Assembly (NCBI GenBank): GCA_010093515.1
Contig: MU001673.1
Location: 1,500,136 to 1,564,135 of the forward strand
Length of the DNA: 64,000 nt
Direction of reading: 5' to 3'
From: Lineolata rhizophorae
Lineage: Eukaryota; Ascomycota; Dothideomycetes; Lineolatales; Lineolataceae
In this document: positions 47,416-59,116 of the stretch, piece by piece
How the letters are laid out: every line of letters starts with the position of its first letter
Numbering within the stretch: the first letter of the stretch is position 1
Made by a program: the position numbers and the translations under genes
Notes under the pieces: model-generated
What the model was told of the DNA's origin: nothing
Databases searched by the model: none
The model's input: the letters and a program-made list of their open reading frames with translations, nothing else

Positions 47416-49781
47416 GGGACCTATGGAACTTCAGTTCATGCTACCTGTGAGGAACACGCTACAATGATTAACGATACAATCACTCCTTCAAACTTCATAC
47501 TTATAACGGTAAACTCGCCTAGGTACCAAAGAACCAATAGCTTTCGATTGGCTTGTCTGGGACCATTCAAAATAGCCGCGACGGGATTTAAAACCACTTC
47601 TGCCTCCACGAATTATGCTGTACACAGCAGAGTTTTGGTGGTTTCCTCGTAGAACGATTCGTATGAACCAAGGACTCGGACTAATAATGAGTGAGTTTGC
47701 GCAGTTCTACTAGCCAATCTAGTGTCGTCTGACGCTTGTCTCCAAACACAGCTCTGCTACGGCCATTGTCGGTCCTCATCTACTGTCGCTATTTGCATCA
47801 GGGCTCCTTGTGCTTTTGAAGATGGTTGATTTCGCAACCTCTATCAACGGGCAGGCACTGCCCATCAAAAGGCAAGCCACACAGCGCCTCACATCCATGA
47901 CCGAATCAGAAGAGTCGTTGTCTTTCAGTCAGACTTTACACTATTCTCTTGGCCAAAACCCCAACGCCATCTACATCGAGACCAAATTGCCTCCAAAGAG
48001 ACTTCCATCAGGAAGAATGTAGGTCGCAGTTTGGGTCATAGCCCAATAGAAGAAACTCGAAGAACTTTTTACTCAGTCGTCTAGGTTCTTACCAGCACTT
48101 GTCACAAGGTATGGCAGCAGCAAATAGTGCTGTCAACCACGTGGCTACAGGGTCCTGCTCCGAACATCATTACTAGAACCAAACTTATTTTCTATTCATG
48201 TCTCGACCCCACAACATGCTGGAGATGAAATCTGGGTTCCTTCCGTTGTCCAAAGAGACAACTGAAGACTTCCCTCGGCTAGGCTCTGTTCCGCATCAGA
48301 GTAGAGCACCGGCTGACAAGTTGTCCTCGTGCATGGGGTATAAGAGGGGTACTATATGATGTAGTAGGGAGAACAATGCGTTCACGGTATGTTTTTGCAG
48401 CTTGCGAACGCTCGCCGTGGGGCCGTTTTCATCCCTTGTGGTTCCGTGTGTACTTTAGTTTCGTCGCTTCTATACATGTAGGGAAATTTTGAGCGTATGA
48501 CCCTAGCCGTACTGTGGGTATATTGGCATATAAATATTAGGAGATATGTCTTCGTCGCACGGGCATTGGTCGTCTACGCCCAAGGCATGCAGACTTCCAT
48601 GTCATGAGCCAAGACGTATTAGATACCCTCTCACCAAGAGAGCTGGTGCAACTACGCGACTAAATGGGCTGGAAACCATCACAAGTCTCTCTGCCCACGA
48701 GGAGTAAAGTCTCGAAGTTTAACACTTAGGCGCTGTAGATGATAACAAGGAACGCTCGAGTCGACTTACGAACCAAAAACCAAACAGAAGGCCTTTTCAA
48801 AAATTTCCGAGCCTTGCAAGCTGCTAGTAAAACCATCACACAAGTACAGAGAAGCCATCATGAGGCAGATCATAACAGCAAAATCGCATAAGCCAGGCAG
48901 GAGGTAGATAATATAACAGTTTCATCCTCTAACACCATCCCCCGACAACAAACACTAGTACTTTCTACACGTTTGTTCCCAACCTAAACTAACAGCAAAA
49001 GAACCTAAGCCCCATCCTCTTCCCCCCTGGAGGCGCGGTAACAGAAAACCAAGAAATACCCAACGGCCCAAAGCCTGGAAAGGAGACAAAACGTACGCGT
49101 GACGGGTAGTTCTTTTGAGCCACTAGCTCAAGCACTACGCAAGAGGCACGGAAACCAGAATTGCAAATTGTCGAAAAAGTTGAGGGCAAAGGAAAAAAGC
49201 TAGCCCGATAGTAGATGCAGTCAGTCAGTCCATTAACTGGCCGCAGGATGAAAGAGGAAGAATCGGAGAGAATGCTCCTGAAGAGAGGAAACAGGACAGA
49301 TTGACCAGCAACTATGAAGCGCCAGACCAAACAAGCCAGCCTTGCATTTATTTGAATCGCGGGGCGCGGAAAGAGGAAGGGTAAATTATTGCTGGGCGCC
49401 GCAGAAGAGAAACCCATACAAAAGAGCAAGAAAAGGAGAACAGCAAACAAAAACATCGATCCTCGAGACAGACAAGCAGTTGGATGAGCAAACATAAAAA
49501 AAGGGTCTTAAAAAAAAAGTTGAAAAAAAGTTGAAAAAAAAAAGAGAAAGGAAAAGGAAGAACACGAAGAAGAAACAAGTCCATCACACAATTCGAAGAG
49601 GTATTTCTCAAACAATCAGCGCAAACAAGTAGCTCATACAAAGCGAACAAAAAAAAGAGAAAGCAATTCCGTACTCCTATCCAGCCAGCCAGCCAGTCAC
49701 TCAACATCGCAAGAAGCCACGCCCGTCCAGAACAATCCCACCCGGACCCCCCCCTCATCCACATCACCTCCTCTCCCCACT

Positions 49782-52700
49782 CTAGAACCCAGCCGCCTGC
49801 ACCGCGCCATTCCGTCCCGGCGCGGCCCCCCTAGACTGGTTCCGGCGGGCGCCGACGCCCTCGGGCTCGCCGTCCGACCCGGGCTCGGCCTCCTCGTCGA
49901 TCTCCATCCGCCGCCGCCACGCCGCCAGGCTCGACTCGAACTCGCCCCCGACGGCGCTCGTCGGCGTCCGCTCGAAGTCGAACCGGTCGCTGAGCCGGTA
50001 GTTCTTCGTCGTCGTCTGCCAGTTGGAGCGCAGGGCGTCCAGCTCCGTCGCCAGGCTGTCGAGCGCCAGGCTGTTGCGCGTCGCGTTGGCCAGGGCCGCG
50101 TCGGGCGTCAGCGAGCCCGCCCGCTGCTGCTGCTGCTGTTGCTGCTGCGAGTCCGCCGAGTTGCTGCGAGCGGCGCCGCCGCCTCCCGCGTTGCCGGTGC
50201 CGTCGCCGCCGCCGGGAGGCCCCGCCGTCATGTCCGACTCGCCCGACCCGAGCCCGTCCTCGCTGTACACGCTCTCGGCGCCCAAGCTCTCGTGTCCCGG
50301 CTTCGGCCCGCCACCGCCCTTGACCCCGTTCGCGCCTCCACCACCGTGCTGGCCCTGCGCCGACGCGAGCGCCGCCCTGCTCTGCCTCCTGTAGTTATCC
50401 ACCGAGGACTCCATGGTGTCCAGGAACATCTGGACGCGGGCCTCCGCGTCGCGGGCACGCTCCTCCAGCACCGCGTTGTCGGCCCGCGCGCGCTCGAGGT
50501 CCTGCCTGGCGCGCGCGGCCGCCTGCTCGAGCTGCTGCGCCTGCTGCGCCGCGGCCTCGCCGTCGCGGCGCGACGACGCGAGGTCCGCCTGCAGCGCCTG
50601 GACGCGGGCCTCGAGCTGCGCCATCGCGGACTGCAGGCTCGAGCGCACGTCGTCGATCTGGCGGCGCAGGCCGTCGCGCTCGGCCTCGAGCTCGGCCGCC
50701 CTGGCTGCCGCGGCGCCCTGGGCGCCCTGGCCCTGCGCCTCCCGCATCTGCCTGCTCTCGGCGAGCTCGCGCTCCAGCTCGGCGTTGGCGCCCTTGTACC
50801 GCTGCAGCTCCTTGTTCATCTTTTCCAGCATCTTCTCGATGCCCTTGAGGTACTTGACGGCGCCCTGGTAGTCGTTGTCCAGCGCCGCCAGCTTCTCCTC
50901 CCACTCCTTGGACACCTCGTGCTCGCGCTGCTCGAACGACGCCCGCATCTCGTCGTGCGCCTTGAGGCTCGCGTCCAGCTGCTGCTCCAGCTCGCGAAGC
51001 CGGTTCAGCTCGGGCGTGCCGAAGCGCGAGTTCGGGCTGTCGAGCGCGCGCGACCGCCGTACGTCGGCCGACGAGTTGATGCCGCGCTCCTCGAGCAAGC
51101 TCTTGAGCGTCTTGAGCTGCACCTCGAGCGCGTTGCTCTCCAAGTGCTGCTTCTCTACCAATTGCGACATCTCGAGGCGCTCTGCCTGCATAGCCTGCTG
51201 CTCGCGCATGGCCGATTGGAGCTGCTTACGGATGGATAGCGACTCGCGGCTCGTCTGCTCCTGGTAGGCCTCAAGCCCAGCGATGCGCTCCTCGGCGCGC
51301 CGCAGCTTGTCGCACGCCGCGTCGGCGGCGTCCTTGTTCTTGCGCACCATGGCGTTCGCCGCGTCGACCTGTTGCTGCAGGATGGTGACGCGGTCGTCGG
51401 CCGCGGCCTCGGCGTCGTCGTCTTCGTCGCGATTGACCCGCGCGTCTAGGCCCGACAATACCGCCTGGCGATGCGTGCGCGCCTCCGTCGCGTGCCGCTC
51501 CGCCAGCTCCTCGGCGTCGTGCAGCCGTCGCGACGTCGTCTCAAGCTCCGTCGTGCGCTCCTCGAGCTCGGCCCGTAGCTGCGCCAGCTTCTGCTCCAGC
51601 GCGTTGCGATGGTGCCGCTCCTCCTCGAGCCGCCGCTCTAGCAGCGACGCTTTGTCCGAGCTGGCCGTGACGGCCTCGCGCAGCGAACCCAGCATCGCCG
51701 TGTAGTTCTTGGCTTCGCCATGGGCCGTCGCTAGCTTCTGCCTCAGTTCGTTCTTATCTATGGAAAGCAGGCGCGAACTAGCCACGGCCTCGGCCGCGCT
51801 AGCCGCCTCCTCGCGGGCTGCCTTCTGCGCCTCGTGCAGTTCTGCGCGCAAGCTCTCCATCTCCGCCGCGGCGCGCTGCCGGAACGAGTCGAGCTCCGAG
51901 ACGCGGCGCTGCGCCGCCTCGGCCGTCTCCTCCGCCAGCCGCTTCGCCCGCTTCTCAGCGTCCAGTTCCATGGCGATGGCATCGATCCGGCCCGACATCT
52001 CCGTGTTTGCCGCCAGCGTGGCCGCCAAGCGGCGGTTCATGTCGTTCACGCGGTCCATGTCCGGGGTGATGGAGCCGCCGCCGGGCCCGGCGTCCGGCTG
52101 CGGAGTGCTGGAGGCCGAACCCGCTGCGCCGCCATGCGCCGCCAGCTTAGCCCTCGCGTACACGGCCTCCTGGATCGCGGCGTCGCGCTGCTTCTCCATC
52201 TCGGCGATCCTGTTCGCCGTCTGCACGGCCTGAGCGTCGATGTTGCCTTGCACCTTGGCCAGCTCGTTGCGCATCCTGAGTAGGGCCTCGAGGAGCGGGC
52301 GATCGTCGTCGGCAAAGCCGGCGAAGTCGTCGACGCCGCGGCTGTCTAGCACGGGGCTGCCACCAGACGAGGCTGACGACGCCGCGTTAGGCACGTAGCC
52401 GGCTTTCCGCGCGAGCGCCAGCTCCGACGCTAGCCACGCGTTGCGGCTCTTCGCCTGGTCGAGCTCGCGCGATAGATCGTCGTGCTGCTGTTGCGAAAGC
52501 GCGGGCGAAGACCCAACACCGCTATCGACGTGCCCCTGTTGCTGCTGCGACTGCTCCGCGTCCACGGCCGCTGCCGCCGCGGCCGCTGCTGCCGCTGCCG
52601 CCTGCGGCCCCCGTGCCGACCCTTTATCCACCGACGGCCTCGGCGTGCCGCGCTCGATGCTCGAGCTATCGATCGAACTTTGCTGCCTCGCGGCGCGTGA

Positions 52701-55073
52701 CCCGCTCCGCGAGGGCCCGCTCCCGCTGCCCGACCGGACCGGCCCCGCCGCCTCCGCTATCCGCTGCTGTTGATGCTGCTGCTGCTGCTGCTGCTGCTGG
52801 GCGAAGCCGCCGACGCGGCCCTCGAGCGGGCTCCCCCGCGCCTGCTCCTCGCGGCCCAGCGATGGCGACTCCTTACTCGTGGCGCTGCCGTCGCGCTCGA
52901 AGCCGCCCGCCGCGCGCGCCGTGTCGACCGGGGGCCCGTAGGCGCGGCTCGGCGACTTGGACCTGTTGGCGAAGGCGTTGGCGGCGGGCGGGCCGACGGC
53001 GCCGCGCGGTTGCGGGGGAGGCTGCTGCTGGGGCGGCGGGCCCGAGGAAGTGCCGGGACGGGGGAGACGTGAGGAAGGCGCCGCGCCGTTGGGCGGGCCG
53101 AAGCCGCCTGCCGACATGGCGCCGGCCCCACCGCCCATCATGACGCTCTCGCGCGACATCGGCGGCGCGTTGTTGATGCGGGCGCCCGGCGGCGGGCCCA
53201 TGGTATTCGCCGGAGGCTTGTCGCCGCTGAACTTTCGGCCGGGGAGCTTGGAACCCGGGCCCATCTGTTGTTGTTGTTGCTGCTGCTGCTGCTGGCTCTG
53301 CGGCTGTGATGGCGGGGGGGCCTGACCCTCGTTGGACGGGTAGCGGATCTTGCTCGTGTCGAGCACGTAGGCGAGGCTGAGCTCGGCCGGCTCGCGGGGG
53401 GCGCTGCTCGGCTCGCCGGCCAGCACGATGATCTGGTTGTTGTAGCTCGTCATGCTGTGGCCGCTGCGGGGACTCGGGCTCGGGCCCATGTTCTGGAACA
53501 TGTACCAGCGGCGCGACGAGATCTTGAAGGCGGCCAGGTCGCCGAGGTCGTCGCCGCGCTGCGTGCGCCCGCCGAAGATGTACATGACATCGTTGACGAG
53601 AGCGGCCGCATGGCCCTCGCGCGGCGCGGGTATGTAGCCGATGCAGTCGAGTTCGGTCCAGGCGTTGGTGCGCGGGTCGTAGCACCATACGTCGTTGAAC
53701 CAGCGGGTTCCGTCGGTGCCGCCGAAGCTGTAATACGCAAATTAGCTCCATGAGACTGAAGTCCCTTTTCTCTTCTGTGAAGATATTGAACGCTACTACG
53801 AGAACTTACAGGAAAAGCTTGTCGTTCCAGGTCACAACGGTATGGTTCGTTCGGGCCGGCGGGACCGTTCCCGGCGGCATACCTGTGTCCCGGCTGTTCG
53901 GTATCAGGACTTCCCAGCGGTTGCTCGGAACCTGGAGCTGGTTGAGGTCGAACGCAACAAGGTCGTTGAAGAAGTAGCCCTCGACTTGGCCGCCGAAGAC
54001 GTAGATTTTGGAGCCGAGTATGTTGAGCGTGTGGCCGTATCGTCCGGCCGGCCTCTGGCCCGCGGGGGCGGCTCGTGACCACTGTTTCGTAGCTGTTGGT
54101 CCACTGGTCAGCAATGCGGCCAAATCGGGACCGCAAGAAAATGGTGACGTACATGTATTAAGCAAGTAAAGGGTATCATCCAACACATCTCCCTCGTTCA
54201 ACTTGGTATCCCCGCCGAAGACAATAAACGCATTGCCGACCAGCAAGCTCGCGTGGCCGACGCGGGGACCGGGCCCTTCGCTCGTCGTCGGCACCGGGTA
54301 GCACGACATGGTCTGGCTACCGCCTTCCACTATCCACAGGTCGCCCTTGACGGATTGGCTGTTTATCAGGCCGCCCATCATGAAGATGGAGCCGTCCTTG
54401 GCCGACGTGGCGTTGACGGCGGCGCCATATCGCGGGAACGGGTTCGCCGACGCGGAGAAGTTGAGGCGGCGCTGGGACCACGGGTATGGCGATTCGGAAG
54501 GAGCGACGCGGGACGTTAGGGTCGGGCGAGCCTGTGTAGCAAAACCACTTGCGTTAGTTCCTCTGCTTTCATATCGCCCAATGGCGCAGCATATCTCCAT
54601 CAATTGCCCGAAGCATATACCGACCAACTCACCTGCAACTCCGAATCCGCCCTATCCCTCAGCCCCTTTCCGACCACCCCAACGCCCGGCTCCGGACTGC
54701 TCGTGCCGCCCAGCCCCGGCAGGCTCCCGATCGAGTTGTTGACGCTGCTCCCCGGCGTCGGCGTCTGCACGGCGGGCGCCGGCCCGCTACTGCCCGCGCT
54801 GCCGCCGCGCCCGCGCCCCATGCCGACGCCACCGCCGCCGCCGTCGAAGCTGTTGCCCGCCGTGTTGGGCAGCGAGGACGCGCCGGCGGGGCCGGGGCCG
54901 GGGCCCGGAGGCCCGGGGCCTAGCGGGCTGCTGTTGCTGCCGCTGCCGTCGGAGCCGCCGCCGCCGCCGCCGCGACTGCCTAGCGAGGGAAGGCCCTGCG
55001 ACGTCGAGATCTCGCGCGTCGCGGCGGGCAGCGCGTTGTTCTGGTGCTTTTTGGACTTGAAGAGGAAGGACAT
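49782..55073 (-). CDS. tea1: kelch-repeat cell-end marker (Tea1/KelA family)
   Basis: Polarity protein carried on microtubule tips to hyphal or cell ends in Schizosaccharomyces (Tea1) and Aspergillus (KelA). Exons on minus: 55073-54633, 54531-54153, 54092-53810 and 53727-49782. Introns are 101, 60 and 82 bp; the product has 1682 residues. Residues 1-147 (MSFLFKSKKHQNN then Gly/Ser/Pro-rich) are disordered. Kelch repeats fill about 150-480: PFPRYGAAVN, GPRVGHASLLVGNAFIVFGG, RYGHTLNILGSKIYVFGGQV, ARTNHTVVTWNDKLFLFGGT and PREGHAAALVNDVMYIFGG. A Gln/Pro/Gly/Ser-rich region (about 500-780) has polyQ and polyA runs. A long coiled coil (about 785-1505, Glu/Arg/Ala/Gln-rich) follows, then a Gly/Ser-rich tail. 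The 60-bp intron (54152-54093) has no stop and is a multiple of three. It is called because the spliced junction restores LLNTSTKQWSRA, the expected kelch sequence, and because it has a GTACGT donor and CTGAC branch point. Confidence 0.92.
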
Positions 55074-56792
55074 GGTGGGCGAAGGGAGGGGCGGGAGGGG
55101 GGCTAGATCGCCCGGGCCGGGGGGGAGGTTAGGTGCGAGGCCCGGTGGTCAGGCTCGTGCGAAGGCTACGGTGAGAGGGGTGTTGTCGGTGACGGCTCCG
55201 CATGCGGCGGCGGGAGGGAGGAAATGAAAGTCGTGGTCGGTCGGTCGGTCGGACGTGCGTGCGTGCGTGCGTCGTCGCGTCGTGCAGGCGCTGGGCCGAG
55301 CCGGCTTCGCGATTCGAAATGGAGTCGCGAGCAGGCGACGCGAGACGAGCGCGGGCGCCGGCGTCGCGTTTTCTTCCCGTCCGCTCGCTCGCGAAGTCGT
55401 CGCGTGCGACGCCGAAGAATCGCGCAGACGGATTCGCGCTCGCGACGTAGACGCCGATTGTAAGATACAGGTCGCGGGTGTGGAGGCCGCGGCGGGCGCG
55501 CGGGCGGATCGGTGGCCTGGTAGGTGGTAGTGGTGGTGGTGGCGGGTTCGTGGTAGCCGGACACGCCAGCCCGGGGGGGGCAGGGGACGTGTTCCAGATT
55601 TCAGACGGCGGCGAGGGTCATCGAGCAAGCGGCGGCCAACAGAAAGAAAGAGAAAAGCGTCCCGACTGTCCTGCCCTCGTCCTATTCTCTAGAATCTGCG
55701 CTCGTCTGTGCGCTACGGACGCGCGCCGCAGGTGCAAACGAAGACAAGGTACTGCGGGTAACAGCCAGCTGGGAGAAAAGGGCCCACGTGCCGCGTTCGC
55801 TCGTCGGTCGGATTCGTTCGCGTGGGCGCAGCCGAGTCGTGGCGATCGTGAGAGGCTCGCTGAAGACGAGGAAGCGAGAAAGGGAAGAAAAAAGGGAGGA
55901 GGGCGTGACGAGCAAGGCGGCCCCCCAGGTGGGCGTGGAGAGTTGGAGAGCCGAACTGTCAGCGCGCGCGGGCGTAGGAGGCGGTGGTAAGGGCAGAGTG
56001 TGGGAGAGGGAAGCGCGGGTCCGGCACGGAGAGAGGCGAGGCCGGCCAGGGGAGGCCGGATCCCAGCCCGCTGCGGCAGCGGTCCGCCGTGCGCTCGGCT
56101 TCTTTGCTGGAGAGACGAGAGGTCGGCCTTGGGCTGGCCCCAGCGACGATCTGCCTTCCGGACGCACGCTTCGCACACACACCCGCTGCTTTGCTGCAGC
56201 GTTCGCTCGCACGCAGCCTGCCTGTAGGTACGTAGGTATTCTATCCGGCATTCGTCGTGAGGACGCTGACTGGCCGCCGCGCACCTCACCACCCAACGCA
56301 GGGCTGACCCCGACGGACGGCCGCACCGCAGCCAGCCAGCGCGGCCGGACAAAGCCCAGCTCACACGAAAGCCAAAACAGCAAGTTCGAGACAATTGGAA
56401 TCCTTCTTCTTCCTCTCTCGAGTCGCTACTTACTGCTATGTACCTGCAGCGCTGCGTCTACGTCCTCAGGATCCTGTCGAACCCCACGGTTCGCAATTCC
56501 TGCGTTTCGACCGCCATCTACACCGCCGAGATGCAGCTTCAAAAAAAAAAAAGGACTTCCCACCGAACTTTTTTTCCCCGGCTCTCTTTTCCCCTTCGCG
56601 GGCGCTAAAGAGCCGCTACAGCAGGTCCGCGCAGCCAGCCAGCTGCGCGCGAAGCGACGGCGCCGCAGTGGCCGGCGCCGGGCACAGAGCCAAGGAACGA
56701 ACGAACCCCTGAGACGGGGGGCGGCCGGAGTGGGGGGTGGTGTCCAGCGGCCGCCATGTACACACACACTGTAGGCACATGCTGTAGGCACA

Positions 56793-56807
56793 TACGGAGT
56801 ACTCCGT
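56793..56807. repeat. palindromic TACGGAGTACTCCGT element
   Basis: ACGGAGTACTCCGT (56794-56807) is a perfect 14-bp palindrome, preceded by two direct copies of TGTAGGCACAT (about 56770-56792). Half-sites (TACGGAGTA or its complement) also occur at 32341-32349, 34599-34607 and 57918-57926. Confidence 0.6.
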
Positions 56808-58586
56808 GCTCCGTACTACGCGCTGCATTTGCGGTTAGCCCCGCGCGCCTCGAGCCAAGGCGAGGGCATCCACACGGCGCGTCCGGAGCTCGCGCGCGTG
56901 CGACGGCCTTCCTCGCGCATGCGCATGCGCACTCGGCCTGCCGGGCGCCAACGACGCCGCTCCACCGGCCTTCGATGCCTCGCCGGCTGCCGTGCGAGGG
57001 CGCGGGAGGTGCAGCCGGCGGACAGGGATGCGGCTACGTAGCCCCGCCCATTGGCCCGCCGCTGCCAATCACCGCGCCGGGCGTGGCGCCGCTGAAACTT
57101 TGAGGAATGGCGGGGGACGGGCCTGGTGTGGACCGTGGGCCCCCGCGAGGCTGGGTGCTTCTTCGTGTTCTGAAGGCATTCGGGAAGGATGGAAGGATGG
57201 AAGGAAGGGAAGGGAGGGCGCGTAGAACTTTCATGAGGCGGGAGCGTTTGACGGGAGGCTGGCGGTCTCGTTCGGGTCGACCGGAGTGTACCACGCAGGC
57301 TTCGGTGCGAATGTTAGTGCGGCTAGCTTTCGTATGGCTCGCATCCCACAATCACAACTCGCGGTAGGGTCATGCTATTCGCCGTCCTATTCCATATAGT
57401 CTCGCTCCCACTATAAGCGCACCTATTAGGCCCTTCCATACCGACTCCACCACCAAGCATCACACCGCGCGAAGTCAGCACTCGTGTCATCCATCCATCA
57501 GCAAAAGGCAAGTCACTTTGTCGAATTGTTTCTCGGCGTCCGCCTTCCGCTTCCGCACCCAAAACCTGCACATCCCTCCCTTAAACAAGCAAATTCGACT
57601 CAGCAGGTCTCGCGACGAAGGCGGCTCATTCGGCTCAGTTTCGTGGCGGCGCGGCAGGTCGGCCCAGGGACTTGAAACCGCATGCGGCAGGGGTATCCAC
57701 GCCCGTGATGAAGGGGGCCGCGACCTACATAAGCGGATGTACGTGATACAGCTGGTACATACAGGTACGTACCCCTTCCGTATGTACATCGACAAGTGCC
57801 CGCGCAGGGCCGTCAATGAGCTACGAGGTCTCGGTGCGCGGACGGATGTAATTTATGTTGCATCTTTTCGTGTATCCGGAGGGGCTGGCGGCGTGCGACT
57901 TGCCTTGCTGTCACCGCTACGGAGTACTCTACGCCTAATGAAAATCTCGCGCTTTGAAGTATTTCGGAAATCTCGTGTCCTAGGTACCCTTCGCATAGTC
58001 GGTTTCGCGCGCATCGTTTCGCGGAAATCTCGCAGGCCCTTTTACCTCAATGCGTCGTCCCCTTCTCATAGCGTTCGGAAACATGATCAGCCATGCGAAT
58101 TACTTGATTCAGCCCATCTGGAATATCAATGCATAGTCCACACATCTGCTGATTATTGGCTAGGCAGGCCCATTGACAGGCTCGCAATGAGTAATCAGGC
58201 GCTCGGCATCCGTCCGACTTGAAATTCCAATCCACCTCGTCATTTTATAGATGGATAAACTTAACCCGCTACAAGCGAACTGACATCGCTACCATTGCTA
58301 CGAAGGTCGCGCCGAGAGCTAGGCCAAGCTGTCAAGCACTCATTAGTCTGCCTGCCCCGCGGATATACGCAGGAAGGAGAGCCAACCGCCCAATCAACAG
58401 CGCCGGGGAAACCGAGGCATTCGACATGCATCGTATCGAGAAGGCCGGTAGACACCACGTGCGCTAGGCAACGACGCCAAAACATTTACCTCGCGGATCG
58501 AATTGCCCAGAGAGACCTAATCTGTGGCATGACCAACGTCTAGCACCGGACCAGCTACGCACCTAGATAACTCCGGCCGAGCTAGA

Positions 58587-58593
58587 TATAAAG
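58587..58593 (+). promoter_or_regulatory. TATA-like element of the small membrane protein gene
   Basis: TATAAAG lies 149 bp before the start codon at 58736, followed by a pyrimidine/A-rich leader. Position and sequence fit a TATA box; function is inferred. Confidence 0.4.
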
Positions 58594-58735
58594 CCCAACC
58601 TCACCCATCTCACATAGGTATGCACACACCCCGCCATCGCCAAACCCCCTTCTCCCAACAACACCTCCCCACACGAAATCTTCCCTCTTCTCCCCAAGGA
58701 AGAAAACAACCCCCCGCCAAAAAAAAAAGGCCAGC

Positions 58736-59116
58736 ATGGCCCAACCGCCGACCCTCCCGCTGGCCCGCCTCCTCGGCCCCACCCTCCTCCTCCTCTCCGT
58801 TACCGAGGCCCGCAACGCGTCCATCTGGCCGCACACGACGGCGGCGGCGATCCACCTGAACGGCACCGCGCTCTTCGTGGCCGGGCTGGCCATCCTGCAG
58901 AAGCACTGGGTGTGGGTGCGCGGCTGGCCGGTCGCCGTCACCGCGACGGGCGCCACCGCCTTGGGCCTCGGCGCCTGGAGGATGTGGGATCCCGTCGGCG
59001 TCCTGCAAGGCGTGAGGAGGATGGATGGCGGCGAGGGGAGGTGGATCTTGAGTGCGTCGTGTGCGGTGGTGGGGGTGGTGGGAGGGGTGCTGTGTTTGGG
59101 GGGGTGGGTTTGGTGA
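58736..59116 (+). CDS. small four-helix membrane protein, function unknown
   Basis: A single-exon protein of 126 residues from ATG 58736, in a good initiation context (CAGCATGGC). Four hydrophobic segments are visible: ARLLGPTLLLLSVTEA (about 9-24), AAIHLNGTALFVAGLAIL (about 37-54), PVAVTATGATALGLGAW (about 65-81) and SASCAVVGVVGGVLCLGGWV (about 106-125). The loops are short, and one carries RNASIWPHTTAA, which I recall only as a feature of unnamed fungal proteins of this size. It probably sits in an internal membrane, since no cleavable signal peptide is evident. The hydrophobic pattern and A-rich leader support a real gene; no role can be given. Confidence 0.7.
   Translation: MAQPPTLPLARLLGPTLLLLSVTEARNASIWPHTTAAAIHLNGTALFVAGLAILQKHWVWVRGWPVAVTATGATALGLGAWRMWDPVGVLQGVRRMDGGEGRWILSASCAVVGVVGGVLCLGGWVW

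Larger units (their letters stand above)
41076..49781. other. 8.7 kb gene-poor region
   Basis: No gene is supportable. 41100-42300 is pyrimidine-rich and may include the otubain 3' untranslated region. 42300-46100 is GC-rich with two-strand shadow frames and TACGTA-type words (about 42043-42064, 45135-45160, 46011-46022). 46600-49000 has balanced composition with possible coding remnants on the minus strand near 46935-47415. 49000-49781 lies just downstream of the KelA/Tea1 stop and is probably its long purine-rich (plus strand) 3' untranslated region. Confidence 0.45.
55074..58735. other. 3.7 kb gene-poor region
   Basis: The first part should be promoter/leader of the cell-end marker gene. 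The region is GC-rich to about 57100, with overlapping frames on both strands (for example 55618-56394 minus and 55788-56774 plus) that cannot both be coding and resemble no family. 57300-58500 is more balanced. TACGTA/TACGGAGTA words occur at about 56223-56240, 56793-56807, 57764-57775 and 57918-57926. Confidence 0.45.

Noticed and set aside
48989-49495. 168-codon minus-strand frame with a hydrophobic signal-like start
   Set aside because: It lies directly downstream of the cell-end marker stop on the same strand in purine/pyrimidine-skewed DNA, so it is most simply read as its 3' untranslated region.
50139-52283. Long plus-strand frames antisense to the cell-end marker gene
   Set aside because: Leu/Arg/Ala-rich shadows of the repetitive coiled-coil coding strand.
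55618-56774. Competing long frames on both strands upstream of the cell-end marker
   Set aside because: Mutually overlapping, Arg/Ser/Pro-rich, no recognisable domain; likely promoter/leader DNA.
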